A stretch of 7,698 nt of DNA from an uncultured Eubacteriales bacterium (GTDB lineage: Bacteria; Bacillota; Clostridia; Oscillospirales; Acutalibacteraceae): NCBI GenBank assembly GCA_934444895.1, contig CAKSDA010000077.1:1-7698 (forward strand). The letters run 5' to 3'. This document shows positions 1 to 5,620 of the stretch, in pieces (the first letter of the stretch is position 1; the number at the start of each line of letters is the position of its first letter). Both the position numbers and the translations under genes were made by a program. The notes under the pieces were generated by a model. It did no database searches. It was given only the letters and a program-made list of their open reading frames with translations, and was not told the DNA's origin.

Positions 1-18
1 GTAATCCTAACGGATTAC
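1..18. repeat. Perfect 7-bp hairpin at the window edge
   Basis: GTAATCC (1-7) and GGATTAC (12-18) are perfect inverted copies around the 4-nt loop TAAC. There is no immediate T-run; the nearest is TATTTT at about 23-28, so this is at best a weak terminator for a gene lying to the left. It could also be part of a longer structure cut by the window start. Confidence 0.4.
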
Positions 19-101
19 CGAGTATTTTAACAAACGCCATGTGAAAAATTAGCGTTTAAAAAACAGATTCGGATTTACCCCTGCTTGCCTAGGAAGCAGA
101 T

Positions 102-265
102 ATGGCTAAACGATTGCTAATTACTATATGTATCATATCTCTGCTTATACCTTGCTTATACCTTCCGGAATACAAACTGCACACTCGCAAACATTTTTAA
201 GTTTAAGGAGTAAAAGTGATAAAGCGGAGCAATGCTTAGGTGCGTTCATAGGGCAGATGTATTGA
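102..265 (+). pseudogene. Small secreted-peptide gene broken by an 11-bp duplication
   Basis: ATG at 102 follows an AGGAAG ribosome binding site (91-96). As it stands the frame encodes 32 residues beginning MAKRLLITICIISLLIP and stops at 198-200. The 11-mer GCTTATACCTT occurs twice in tandem at 143-153 and 154-164. Removing one copy restores a 50-codon frame to the TGA at 263-265. The restored product has a basic start, a hydrophobic core and a plausible signal-peptidase site (GIQTAHS then Q), followed by a short polar tail with a Cys. The better signal peptide in the restored frame is the reason for calling it a broken gene. No family is recognised. The tail may have suffered another indel, because a different frame continues to 306. 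A chance open frame cannot be excluded. Confidence 0.45.
143..164. repeat. 11-bp perfect tandem duplication
   Basis: GCTTATACCTT is present twice head to tail (143-153 and 154-164). Because 11 is not a multiple of three, it changes the reading frame of the putative secreted peptide that contains it. This is typical of a recent slippage mutation. Confidence 0.85.
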
Positions 266-306
266 CAGATATTTCAGACCATATGAAAAGTAAGTGTAAA
301 ATATGA
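232..306 (+). pseudogene. C-terminal remnant overlapping the next start (ATGA)
   Basis: A frame open from 223, with an ATG at 232, runs to TGA at 304-306 and ends in residues ADVLTDISDHMKSKCKI. Its stop overlaps the ATG of the following gene (303-305) as ATGA, an arrangement typical of translationally coupled genes. The tail looks like real coding sequence, but only about 24 codons remain. It is probably the end of an older, frame-disrupted gene, perhaps the same one as the secreted-peptide frame at 102-265. No function can be assigned. Confidence 0.25.
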
Positions 307-541
307 ATTTAAATATTGCAATACTTGATGCGTTGGCAGATGATTTTGAAAGTATCGAGCAGATTGAAAAGTACCTATTATTCCTTGGATGTGAGACCCA
401 AGTAGATAAGATTCAAAAATTATACAAACATTACTTGATCAAGGATTAATATATATTAACCAAAGTTTAAGTGATGGCATACATACATGGTATGGTATGA
501 CTGAAAAGGGTCGGGCGTTTTGGCTTCAAGGAGACTTATAA
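303..541 (+). pseudogene. Winged-helix-like small protein, broken by a one-base shift
   Basis: ATG at 303 opens a frame (start MNLNIAILDALADDFESIEQ) that stops early at 447-449. The -1 frame picks up exactly where it fails: the Lys codon at 426-428 is followed in the other frame by TLLDQGLIYINQ and then WYGMTEKGRAFWLQ, ending at TAA 539-541. The joined product would be about 79 residues. It has the look of a single winged-helix domain: helices, a residue pattern like a recognition helix, then a wing ending in a TEKGRA(F/L)W-type strand seen in many small Firmicute proteins. Loss of one A from an AAAA run near 426-429 would explain the break. Sequencing error is the alternative; no slippery heptamer for programmed frameshifting is visible. 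Proteins of this type often occur among polymorphic-toxin immunity genes, but that link is inferred. Confidence 0.6.
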
Positions 542-547
542 ATTTTT

Positions 548-670
548 GTGTTATTTGGTTATTCATATTATAACGGCCGGGCAATAACCTATGATAGATT
601 GTGCACCTATTCATCAAAGTTTTTTGATGCCGCTATGAAAGAAATTATTAGGCAATTTTATGGGGGATAA
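548..670 (+). CDS. Possible 40-residue protein or gene fragment
   Basis: A GTG-initiated frame of 40 codons begins just after the stop of the winged-helix-like gene and ends at TAA 668-670, two bases before the next ATG (672). Its product includes YYNGRAITYDRL and KFFDAAMKEIIRQFYGG, a composition that looks like genuine protein (an aromatic-rich stretch, then an amphipathic helix) rather than random A/T-rich translation. An AAGGAGA lies at 528-534, which is 13 nt before GTG and so rather far. The end of the frame forms the ribosome binding site of the next gene, suggesting coupling. It may be the C-terminal remnant of a longer gene. No family is recognised. Confidence 0.35.
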   Translation: MLFGYSYYNGRAITYDRLCTYSSKFFDAAMKEIIRQFYGG

Positions 671-671
671 A

Positions 672-911
672 ATGAATTTTGAAATTATAAAAAAAGTAAT
701 CGACAAGTGGGATCCGATAGACTTGTTGGACCATGCCCCATCAGTCGAATATGATATCGAGAGCAGGGAAATTTTGTTAAAATTTGAACAAAATATGAAA
801 CAAAACGGTATAATAATTTACGAGGTTTTTTCGAAAGCCTTTGGAACAACTTTTAATAAGAGCGTAGATGAATGCGCCTGCATAGCTAAAAAAATGATGG
901 AGCAGGAATAA
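672..911 (+). CDS. DUF1871-like small protein, possible immunity protein
   Basis: This 79-residue cytoplasmic protein has no signal or membrane segment. ATG 672 is preferred over the in-frame ATG at 660 because GGGGGA (662-667) sits 4 nt upstream of it, whereas the earlier ATG would lie within the ribosome binding site. The N-terminal pattern (amphipathic helix, then KWDPIDLL, then EYD within the next 20 residues), the central IIIYEVFSKAF helix and the C-terminal Cys-containing helix match the layout I know for DUF1871 (YugE-like) proteins. That family has no established biochemical role, but members often sit in toxin-immunity clusters. The next gene starts one base after its stop, so the two are almost certainly cotranscribed. 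The family call is from pattern memory and is moderate. Confidence 0.6.
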   Translation: MNFEIIKKVIDKWDPIDLLDHAPSVEYDIESREILLKFEQNMKQNGIIIYEVFSKAFGTTFNKSVDECACIAKKMMEQE

Positions 912-912
912 C

Positions 913-1509
913 ATGTTTTGCTGCGCAATTTGCCACAAATTTTACTTTGGGTGGAAACATTTCCATATTGCAAGGCATTATAGACCTGTTTTAGAGGAAA
1001 ATGCTATGAAAATAAATATGTTTAAGTTCTATAAGATCAGCTGTATTTGTCTTCTATCACTTGGTTTATGCGTAATATTAGGATCGATCATACTTACAAT
1101 TTGTAATTATCAAGGGATAGGAATAGATGATTTTATAATGCTTTTCTTAGCTGTCCCGCTTGGAATTGTAATTTCTTTATTTCCGGTTTTAATTAATTAC
1201 AAGCAATTAACCCATATATCATTGGATCATGAAAAGTGTATTTCGTATTCCTTATTAGGAAAAAGACTTTGTGAAATAAACTATCATACAACTGTCTTTT
1301 ATTCGTTTTTTGAAGTGAAATTTTTGTATGCGCCGCCAGTTAGATTCATTGCTATTTCAAATATGCCGTTCAAGTGTGAGCAGAATCCGAAAAGCATATT
1401 TGACAAGAAGTTCTATGGATGCTATGACCAATCCAGAATTATCATTTTTCCATATGACGATAAAGTTGCTTTGTTTCTAAATCTGGATGATTGGCAAAAA
1501 ATTAATTAA
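913..1509 (+). CDS. Two-pass membrane protein with C-terminal cytosolic domain
   Basis: This is a 198-residue protein with AGGAA (904-908) 4 nt before ATG. It has three parts. The N-terminal segment (1-40) carries clustered Cys and His (C3, C4, C7, H8, H16, H18, H22) and an aromatic YFGWKHFH stretch. Two hydrophobic helices follow at about 42-64 and 73-95, separated by a short acidic loop. The C-terminal domain (about 100-198) is rich in beta-strand and aromatic residues, resembling in layout the PH-like domains that follow paired helices in many bacterial membrane proteins. No enzyme motif is visible. The gene is tightly linked to the DUF1871-like gene upstream and may belong to a toxin-immunity or stress cluster. 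The Cys/His cluster could bind metal, but this is speculation. A coding gene is well supported; its function is unknown. Confidence 0.75.
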   Translation: MFCCAICHKFYFGWKHFHIARHYRPVLEENAMKINMFKFYKISCICLLSLGLCVILGSIILTICNYQGIGIDDFIMLFLAVPLGIVISLFPVLINYKQLTHISLDHEKCISYSLLGKRLCEINYHTTVFYSFFEVKFLYAPPVRFIAISNMPFKCEQNPKSIFDKKFYGCYDQSRIIIFPYDDKVALFLNLDDWQKIN

Positions 1510-1597
1510 TCTGCACTATCCCAGCAAGCATCGCATATATGGACAGGTCGGAATGTTTATACCGGCTGGTAAGATTTTAACATTCTGGTATAGGTGA
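1487..1597 (+). CDS. Possible 36-residue peptide or gene remnant
   Basis: ATG 1487 lies inside the end of the membrane-protein gene in another frame and opens 36 codons to TGA 1595-1597. Beyond the overlap the product reads LHYPSKHRIYGQVGMFIPAG then KILTFWYR, which looks like natural protein. The stop falls inside the ribosome binding site (AGGTGA, 1592-1597) of the next gene, a coupling-like layout. There is no clear ribosome binding site of its own. A competing frame from 1510 to the TAA at 1570-1572 also reads sensibly (HIWTGRNVYTGW), so this may be scrambled remnant sequence. No family is recognised. Confidence 0.25.
   Translation: MIGKKLINLHYPSKHRIYGQVGMFIPAGKILTFWYR
1551..1585. repeat. 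Nested inverted repeats upstream of the small helical gene
   Basis: GAATGTT (1551-1557) and AACATTC (1579-1585) form a 7-bp outer stem. Inside it TACC-GGCT-GGTA (1560-1571) forms a 4-bp stem. The structure ends 7 nt before the AGGTGA ribosome binding site of the 1603 gene. It lacks a T-run, so it is not a classic terminator. It could modulate translation or mRNA stability, or be a remnant. Confidence 0.4.
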
Positions 1598-1602
1598 AGC
1601 TA

Positions 1603-1905
1603 ATGAAAAGCAAACAACACGAGTACATTTTGAAAGCATTTTTAAACTCAAGCATTCCTGTGGTAATTCGTAGAAGTTCTCCAGAACTCATGGCTGTTGA
1701 TTCTGTTATAGGGGGATATTGCTCTCAATTGATAAAGCGAGCAAAACTCATAGAACTCCCATCGAGCGAGATTATTTCTAAAACCGAAAAAGCTGCTTTT
1801 TCAGAATTGATAAATCGATCGACAGGAATGGAAAAAGATGAATTAGTAGTATACTATCGACTTGCAATACTTGTGGAATCTATATTAATTCAGTATCGGC
1901 AATAA
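1603..1905 (+). CDS. Small helical hypothetical protein
   Basis: This is a 100-residue cytoplasmic protein. ATG 1603 is chosen because AGGTGA (1592-1597) lies 5 nt upstream; a GTG at 1594 in the same frame overlaps that ribosome binding site and is less likely. The product is predicted to be mostly helical, with an N-terminal KQHEYILKAFLNSS helix, a VVIRRSS turn, and a C-terminal segment of alternating hydrophobic and charged residues (MEKDELVVYYRLAILVESIL). No enzymatic motif, signal peptide or membrane helix is visible. It ends the cluster of small genes, and its position suggests an immunity or accessory role, which is inference only. A coding gene is likely given the ribosome binding site and balanced amino-acid composition. 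Confidence 0.6.
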   Translation: MKSKQHEYILKAFLNSSIPVVIRRSSPELMAVDSVIGGYCSQLIKRAKLIELPSSEIISKTEKAAFSELINRSTGMEKDELVVYYRLAILVESILIQYRQ

Positions 1906-1911
1906 CAAATA

Positions 1912-1940
1912 TTGATCATTATAATCTATATTAAAATAAT
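1912..1940 (+). promoter_or_regulatory. Possible promoter for the M16 peptidase gene
   Basis: TTGATC (1912-1917), a 17-bp spacer and AATAAT (1935-1940) resemble a sigma-A promoter in the 145-bp gap before the peptidase gene. The match is modest in A/T-rich DNA. The rest of the gap shows only the AGGAGA ribosome binding site at 2042-2047. Confidence 0.25.
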
Positions 1941-2050
1941 TTGAACATTAAATTGGGCTGAAAAAACAAGTTATTAATTAAAAAAGGCAATTATAAGCAA
2001 GCAGATATTAAGCGACCACATGGGCAAAACATCGGTAAAGCAGGAGACAT

Positions 2051-3310
2051 ATGGAGAAAAAAAGATTAAATAATGGTTTAAACTTGATTATAGAGCCTAT
2101 GCCGAACACGCATTCAATAACAATAGGGCTATATGTCAGAGCCGGAACAAGATATGAAGATACAAACAACGGAATAACCCATTTGTTGGAGCACATTCAT
2201 TTTAGGGAACTAAACAACATGTCTCAAAATGAGTTGTATTTTAAAATGGAAAGCATTGGCAGCACTTTACTTGCAACTACATATTATGACCTCTTAAAAT
2301 ATTCAATGAAAATCAGACCTTTTTATTTGAAGGACTGTGTTGAAATATTTAAAAGTATATTGTCAACATACTGTTGGTCTGAGGAAAACATAAAAAAAGA
2401 AAAAACAGTTGTAAAAAATCAAATTGAAGAGTCAAACAGCAATTTTTCTGAAGATTCTATCATTAGAAAAAATCTTTTGGGAAATTCGAATCTCAGTAAA
2501 GATATAATGGGAGATGCCAAAACAGTTGATTCAATAAGATTAGAAGAACTTATTTCTTACAAAAGGAAGGTATTTAATAAAAATAATTTAGTTGTTTGCA
2601 TTACAGGATGCGTTCAACAAACTGATATTGAACTAATAGAGGATCAACTCGGGTCGGTTATGTTGGCAGCGGGCGACAAAAGTGTACCAAACGGTATACC
2701 GGCATTGCTTTACCACAGAAAGCCTAATATAGTGTTTAAACACGATGACTGGGATATGACTTATGTCAATATTTCGTTTGATGTGGATTACAGTAAATGT
2801 ACAATAAGTGAACTTAAAATATTAAACTGTATTCTTGGAGAAGGCGTCGGTTCGCGATTGCAAAAATGTGTAAGAGAGGAACTGAATTTTACTTCTGACA
2901 TTGCTTCACAAATTGAACTATATGAGGATTTTGCTTTTTTACATATCAAATTTTCTGTGCATAAAAGCAAACTTTCTGAATGTTTGGAGTATGTTTTTAA
3001 AACAATATCAAACATAAAAAGTAATATAACTTCGGATGATTTAGCGGTTTCACTGCCGTTTTATACTGAAAACCAAAACTTTTTAAAAGACGATACCGAG
3101 CAAATGAACTATGAACTTGCATACAATCTGTTTGTCTTAAACGAAGAAAGCGAAAAGTTCCCTTTAAGGAATGATCATGAATCAATTTTGAAGCTGACCG
3201 AAGCAGCAAAAAAAGTATTTGTTCCTGATAATATAAGTGTTATTATTTTTGGAGAATGTGATGGCGTTTCAAAAAAATCGGTGTTGCAAGTGATTAATGG
3301 GCTGTTCTAG
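2051..3310 (+). CDS. M16 (insulinase-like) metallopeptidase homologue with altered active site
   Basis: The 419-residue protein has the two-lobe layout of M16B peptidases. Lobe one carries the opening LNNGLNLIIEPMPNTHS, then GLYVRAGTRYE, NGITHLLEH and a helical segment. Lobe two carries GEGVGSRLQKCVREE. The HxxEH zinc site is present as H44-L-L-E47-H48, including the catalytic Glu. The usual third zinc ligand, a Glu about 76 residues after the second His in an E-x6-E-[IS] context, aligns with Q124 (EKTVVKNQI). The lobe-two Tyr normally found after the R-E pair (GLAY) aligns with S282 (NFTSDI). These changes suggest reduced or altered catalysis, or use of nearby E126/E127. There is no signal peptide, so it is probably cytosolic. 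AGGAGA (2042-2047) precedes ATG. It stands alone, without a visible RiPP precursor or a partner M16 subunit. Confidence 0.85.
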   Translation: MEKKRLNNGLNLIIEPMPNTHSITIGLYVRAGTRYEDTNNGITHLLEHIHFRELNNMSQNELYFKMESIGSTLLATTYYDLLKYSMKIRPFYLKDCVEIFKSILSTYCWSEENIKKEKTVVKNQIEESNSNFSEDSIIRKNLLGNSNLSKDIMGDAKTVDSIRLEELISYKRKVFNKNNLVVCITGCVQQTDIELIEDQLGSVMLAAGDKSVPNGIPALLYHRKPNIVFKHDDWDMTYVNISFDVDYSKCTISELKILNCILGEGVGSRLQKCVREELNFTSDIASQIELYEDFAFLHIKFSVHKSKLSECLEYVFKTISNIKSNITSDDLAVSLPFYTENQNFLKDDTEQMNYELAYNLFVLNEESEKFPLRNDHESILKLTEAAKKVFVPDNISVIIFGECDGVSKKSVLQVINGLF

Positions 3311-3361
3311 GCTATTTTTATTATAATAACTTTAATCATTTTAATTTTAAGGAAAATGTAT

Positions 3362-4648
3362 ATGATAAATTACGAAAAACAAATTGAGGAAAAGGGATAT
3401 TATGATGTTGTTGTGGCAGGCGGTGGTGTTGCCGGAGTTGCTGCGGCATTATCTGCCGTAAAAAACGGCAAAAGGGTGCTTTTAATTGAAAAAAGTATGA
3501 AGCTCGGCGGACTTGCAACACTGGGACTTATTAATTTGTTTGTGCCAATGTGCAACGGTCGAGGAAAGCAAATAATTTTCGGTATGGCAGAAGAATTTTT
3601 AAGACTTTCAATAAAATACGGTTACGGAGATGTCCCAAAAGAATTTAAAAACGGAAAAATTCCGGATGAAGATTTAAAAGAATACGAAAAAAACGGAGCA
3701 TTACCACCCAGGTATATGACTCGCTATTCAGCCGAAATATTTGCGTTATGTCTTACGGAACTGATAAGCGACAGCGGTGTTGACCTTTTATTTGATACGG
3801 TTGTAACAGATGTGGTTGCCGAAGAGTTTAATAAAAAGAAGGTTAAAGGGGTTATTGTTGAAAATAAGTCCGGAAGCGGATTTTACAAAGCCAAAATGTT
3901 TATTGACGCAACCGGGGACGCTGACATTATGTACAAAGCAGGCATGCCTTTAGTTACAAGAGGCAACTATCATTCATATATGGGATTTTATTTAACCCTT
4001 AAATCATGTGAAGATGCAGTAAAGCATAATGATATAGGAAAGTGTTTTAATTATTTTGGTGGTGGCATGGCCAATCTTTACGGCGGCGGACATCCAGAAG
4101 GCATGCCGCTTTATGACGGTACCAATGCCGATGATATAAACAGGTATTTAATACTCAATCAAAAGGAACTTTTAAATAAACTTAAAAGCAGTGATCGCAA
4201 ATACCGCGAAATCAGCGCTTTGCCCGGAATGGCTCAGTTCAGAACGACCAGAAGAATAGAAGGCGATTATACCCTAAAGGAAAGCGACGCGTATCGTCAT
4301 TTTGAGGATTCTGTCGGTGCTATATGCGATTTTGACCGAAGGGATTATTTATTTGAGATACCGTATTCCACCCTTGTTCGCACCGGATGGGATAATATAA
4401 TAACCGTAGGGCGCTCTGCGGCGGGCGACGGTTATGCATGGGATGTTTTAAGGGTAATTCCCCCGGCAATAATAACCGGGCAGGCGGCAGGAAATGCCGT
4501 GTCAATGGCTATTGATGACAAAGAACCTATATGGAACATAAATATAAAAAAGCTTCAGTCGCAGCTTGAAAGTCAGAATGTTGTTATACATTTTGATGAT
4601 GATGACAAGCCTTTAAAAAGCAGAGACGTTCACGAAAATAATGATTAG
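3362..4648 (+). CDS. FAD-dependent oxidoreductase (PF12831-type)
   Basis: This is a 428-residue cytosolic flavoprotein. The Rossmann start VVVAGGGVAGVAAAL (about residues 16-30) has GxGxxG, with E43 at the end of strand two (LLIEK) placed to bind the adenosine ribose, followed by GGLATLGL typical of FAD_oxidored (PF12831) proteins. A DATGDADI segment lies mid-protein. The C-terminal FAD contact (ITVGRSAAGDGYAWD, then RVIPPAIITGQAAGNAV) is intact, so the protein appears complete. ATG 3362 is chosen over ATG 3356 because AAGGA (3349-3353) gives an 8-nt spacing rather than 2. Members of this family often lie in sugar or plant-polymer utilisation loci, but the substrate is generally unknown. It lies 51 bp after the M16 gene, so cotranscription is possible, and it ends before terminators shared with the convergent AraC gene. 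Confidence 0.85.
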   Translation: MINYEKQIEEKGYYDVVVAGGGVAGVAAALSAVKNGKRVLLIEKSMKLGGLATLGLINLFVPMCNGRGKQIIFGMAEEFLRLSIKYGYGDVPKEFKNGKIPDEDLKEYEKNGALPPRYMTRYSAEIFALCLTELISDSGVDLLFDTVVTDVVAEEFNKKKVKGVIVENKSGSGFYKAKMFIDATGDADIMYKAGMPLVTRGNYHSYMGFYLTLKSCEDAVKHNDIGKCFNYFGGGMANLYGGGHPEGMPLYDGTNADDINRYLILNQKELLNKLKSSDRKYREISALPGMAQFRTTRRIEGDYTLKESDAYRHFEDSVGAICDFDRRDYLFEIPYSTLVRTGWDNIITVGRSAAGDGYAWDVLRVIPPAIITGQAAGNAVSMAIDDKEPIWNINIKKLQSQLESQNVVIHFDDDDKPLKSRDVHENND

Positions 4649-4688
4649 AATTTTAAAATCGAGCGCAGAGTTCCAAACAAAATTTAAC

Positions 4689-4710
4689 AAGCCCGGCGCA
4701 GGGTTTATTA
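4689..4710 (+). terminator. Hairpin terminator after the FAD oxidoreductase gene
   Basis: AAGCCC (4689-4694) pairs with GGGTTT (4701-4706), with one G-U, around the loop GGCGCA, and is followed by ATTA. The hairpin is short and the T-run lies partly in the stem, so it is moderate as a terminator. It lies 41 bp after the oxidoreductase stop. Confidence 0.5.
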
Positions 4711-4713
4711 AAA

Positions 4714-4752
4714 CGCCTCATACTGATATGATAGTTTTGTCAATATGAGGCG
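4714..4752. terminator. Bidirectional terminator between convergent genes
   Basis: CGCCTCATA (4714-4722) and TATGAGGCG (4744-4752) form a perfect 9-bp stem. After one mismatch it extends by TGA/TCA (4724-4726 with 4740-4742). The minus-strand reading ends GGCG then TTTTAAT, a good terminator just 5 nt past the AraC stop. The plus-strand reading is followed by CTGTTTTAT, so it can also stop transcription from the oxidoreductase side. Confidence 0.8.
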
Positions 4753-4757
4753 CTGTT

Positions 4758-5516
4758 TTATAGTTTGTAGGCTCTGAATTGATTTTTGTATTCTGAAGGA
4801 GAAAGTCCGGTTTTGGATTTAAAAATCCGCGAAAAATGGTATATGTCGTTAAATCCGCACAAAAAGCAAATATCAGATATGCTTTTATTGCTTTCGGTTA
4901 AAAGATGCTTTGCTTTTTTTATACGAAAGTAAATAATATACTGTTTTGGGGTAACACCGTAATATTTAATAAACAGTTTTCTTAAATACACATCGCTTAT
5001 ATTCAGAATATCAGCCAGGAGAGAATTTGTAATTTCTTCATTTAGATGATTGTCTATATATTTTATTGCAGGATATAATCGGTTGGTTTTCATAAGAGAA
5101 TCTTCATAAAGCTGATTTATTATGGAATACATAATGCTCATGCATATGGCGTTTGAATGTTCGTTAAGAGAGAGTTGTTTCATTTTATTATATTGTTGTA
5201 CATAGTCCTGTATTCCATGCACCGGCAGGGTAATAAACTCTTTTTCCTTAAAATTCAGACTTTCAAAATTAATAAGAGGAAACGCTCCGGTTTTAATACA
5301 TTTTAAAGAATAATCTGCACCTTTAGGTATAATAACCGCATGTTTTGGATCTGAAATATATTCTTTACCGTTATGGTAGTAAATAATTTTTCCGTTTTCG
5401 GTAAAGGAAAGACCATATGTTTTTCGGTCAACCATATTAAATTCATGTCCGCGGTTAGCATTTACGGTAAAAACCTCATTGACTGAACTTATAACTATTT
5501 TATCAAGTGAGAACAT
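4758..5516 (-). CDS. AraC-family transcriptional regulator
   Basis: This is a 252-residue protein with the usual two-part AraC layout. The N-terminal region (about 1-95) is a cupin-like sensor rich in beta strands (SFTENGKIIYYHNGKEYI, then HAVIIPKGADYSL). After a helical linker, the C-terminal DNA-binding domain (about 148-246) carries two helix-turn-helix motifs: LLADILNISDVYLRKLF with YYGVTPKQYI, and SISDICFLCGFNDIYHFSRI with FKSKTGLSPSEY. The second matches the family signature well. GGGGGAGG lies 9 nt upstream of the start (positions 5526-5534 on the + strand). The gene is divergent from the dehydrogenase operon and is likely its regulator, acting at the direct repeats at 5585-5611. The cupin suggests a small sugar-like or polyol-like inducer; its identity is unknown. 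Confidence 0.92.
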   Translation of the reverse strand: MFSLDKIVISSVNEVFTVNANRGHEFNMVDRKTYGLSFTENGKIIYYHNGKEYISDPKHAVIIPKGADYSLKCIKTGAFPLINFESLNFKEKEFITLPVHGIQDYVQQYNKMKQLSLNEHSNAICMSIMYSIINQLYEDSLMKTNRLYPAIKYIDNHLNEEITNSLLADILNISDVYLRKLFIKYYGVTPKQYIIYFRIKKAKHLLTESNKSISDICFLCGFNDIYHFSRIFKSKTGLSPSEYKNQFRAYKL

Positions 5517-5536
5517 AAAGCGAAGCCTCCCCCTAA

Positions 5537-5558
5537 TTGATTATACATTATTAATCAA
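5537..5558. repeat. 7-bp inverted repeat over the araC-type promoter
   Basis: TTGATTA (5537-5543) and TAATCAA (5552-5558) are perfect inverted copies with an 8-bp spacer. The repeat overlaps the predicted -10 box and spacer of the regulator gene, so it could be an operator for its own control. The A/T-rich setting makes chance possible. Confidence 0.35.
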
Positions 5559-5568
5559 ATAATAACAA
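5540..5568 (-). promoter_or_regulatory. Predicted promoter of the AraC-type regulator gene
   Basis: On the minus strand, TTGTTA (5568-5563), a 17-bp spacer and TATAAT (5545-5540) match a sigma-A promoter. The expected start near 5533 would give a very short leader that begins almost at the GGGGGAGG ribosome binding site. Confidence 0.5.
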
Positions 5569-5575
5569 TAAATTT

Positions 5576-5611
5576 ATACTTAAAAGTATCAGAAAAGTCA
5601 AATTAGTATCA
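5576..5611. promoter_or_regulatory. Putative AraC-type operator: AGTATCA direct repeats
   Basis: AGTATCA occurs at 5585-5591 and again at 5605-5611, exactly 20 bp (about two helical turns) apart in the same orientation. The downstream copy ends 10 bp before the dehydrogenase operon -35 box. Paired direct repeats with this spacing, upstream of -35, are the usual architecture for AraC-family activators. The upstream copy overlaps a 14-bp palindrome, ATACTTAAAAGTAT (5576-5589), which supplies a third half-site in inverted orientation. Confidence 0.5.
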
Positions 5612-5620
5612 TTTAAAACA

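Noticed and set aside
32..57. AAACGC / GCGTTT inverted repeat as a terminator
   Set aside because: Only 6 bp with a 14-nt loop, followed by A-rich rather than T-rich sequence.
262..267. Perfect TTGACA as a -35 box
   Set aside because: No acceptable -10 box lies 16-18 bp downstream, and it falls within remnant coding sequence.
410..430. Programmed -1 frameshifting in the winged-helix-like gene
   Set aside because: No X-XXY-YYZ slippery heptamer in the right frame and no stable stem just downstream; simple loss of one base is more likely.
2020..2070. Short ATG-started frame overlapping the M16 start
   Set aside because: Only 16 codons, no ribosome binding site, and it overlaps the start and ribosome binding site of a clear gene.
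2008..3209. Several minus-strand frames of 60-75 codons
   Set aside because: All are antisense to the M16 peptidase gene, with no ribosome binding sites and composition typical of shadow frames.
3318..3329. TTATTATAATAA palindrome as promoter or operator of the FAD gene
   Set aside because: It contains TATAAT but no -35 at proper distance, and A/T-rich palindromes are expected by chance here.
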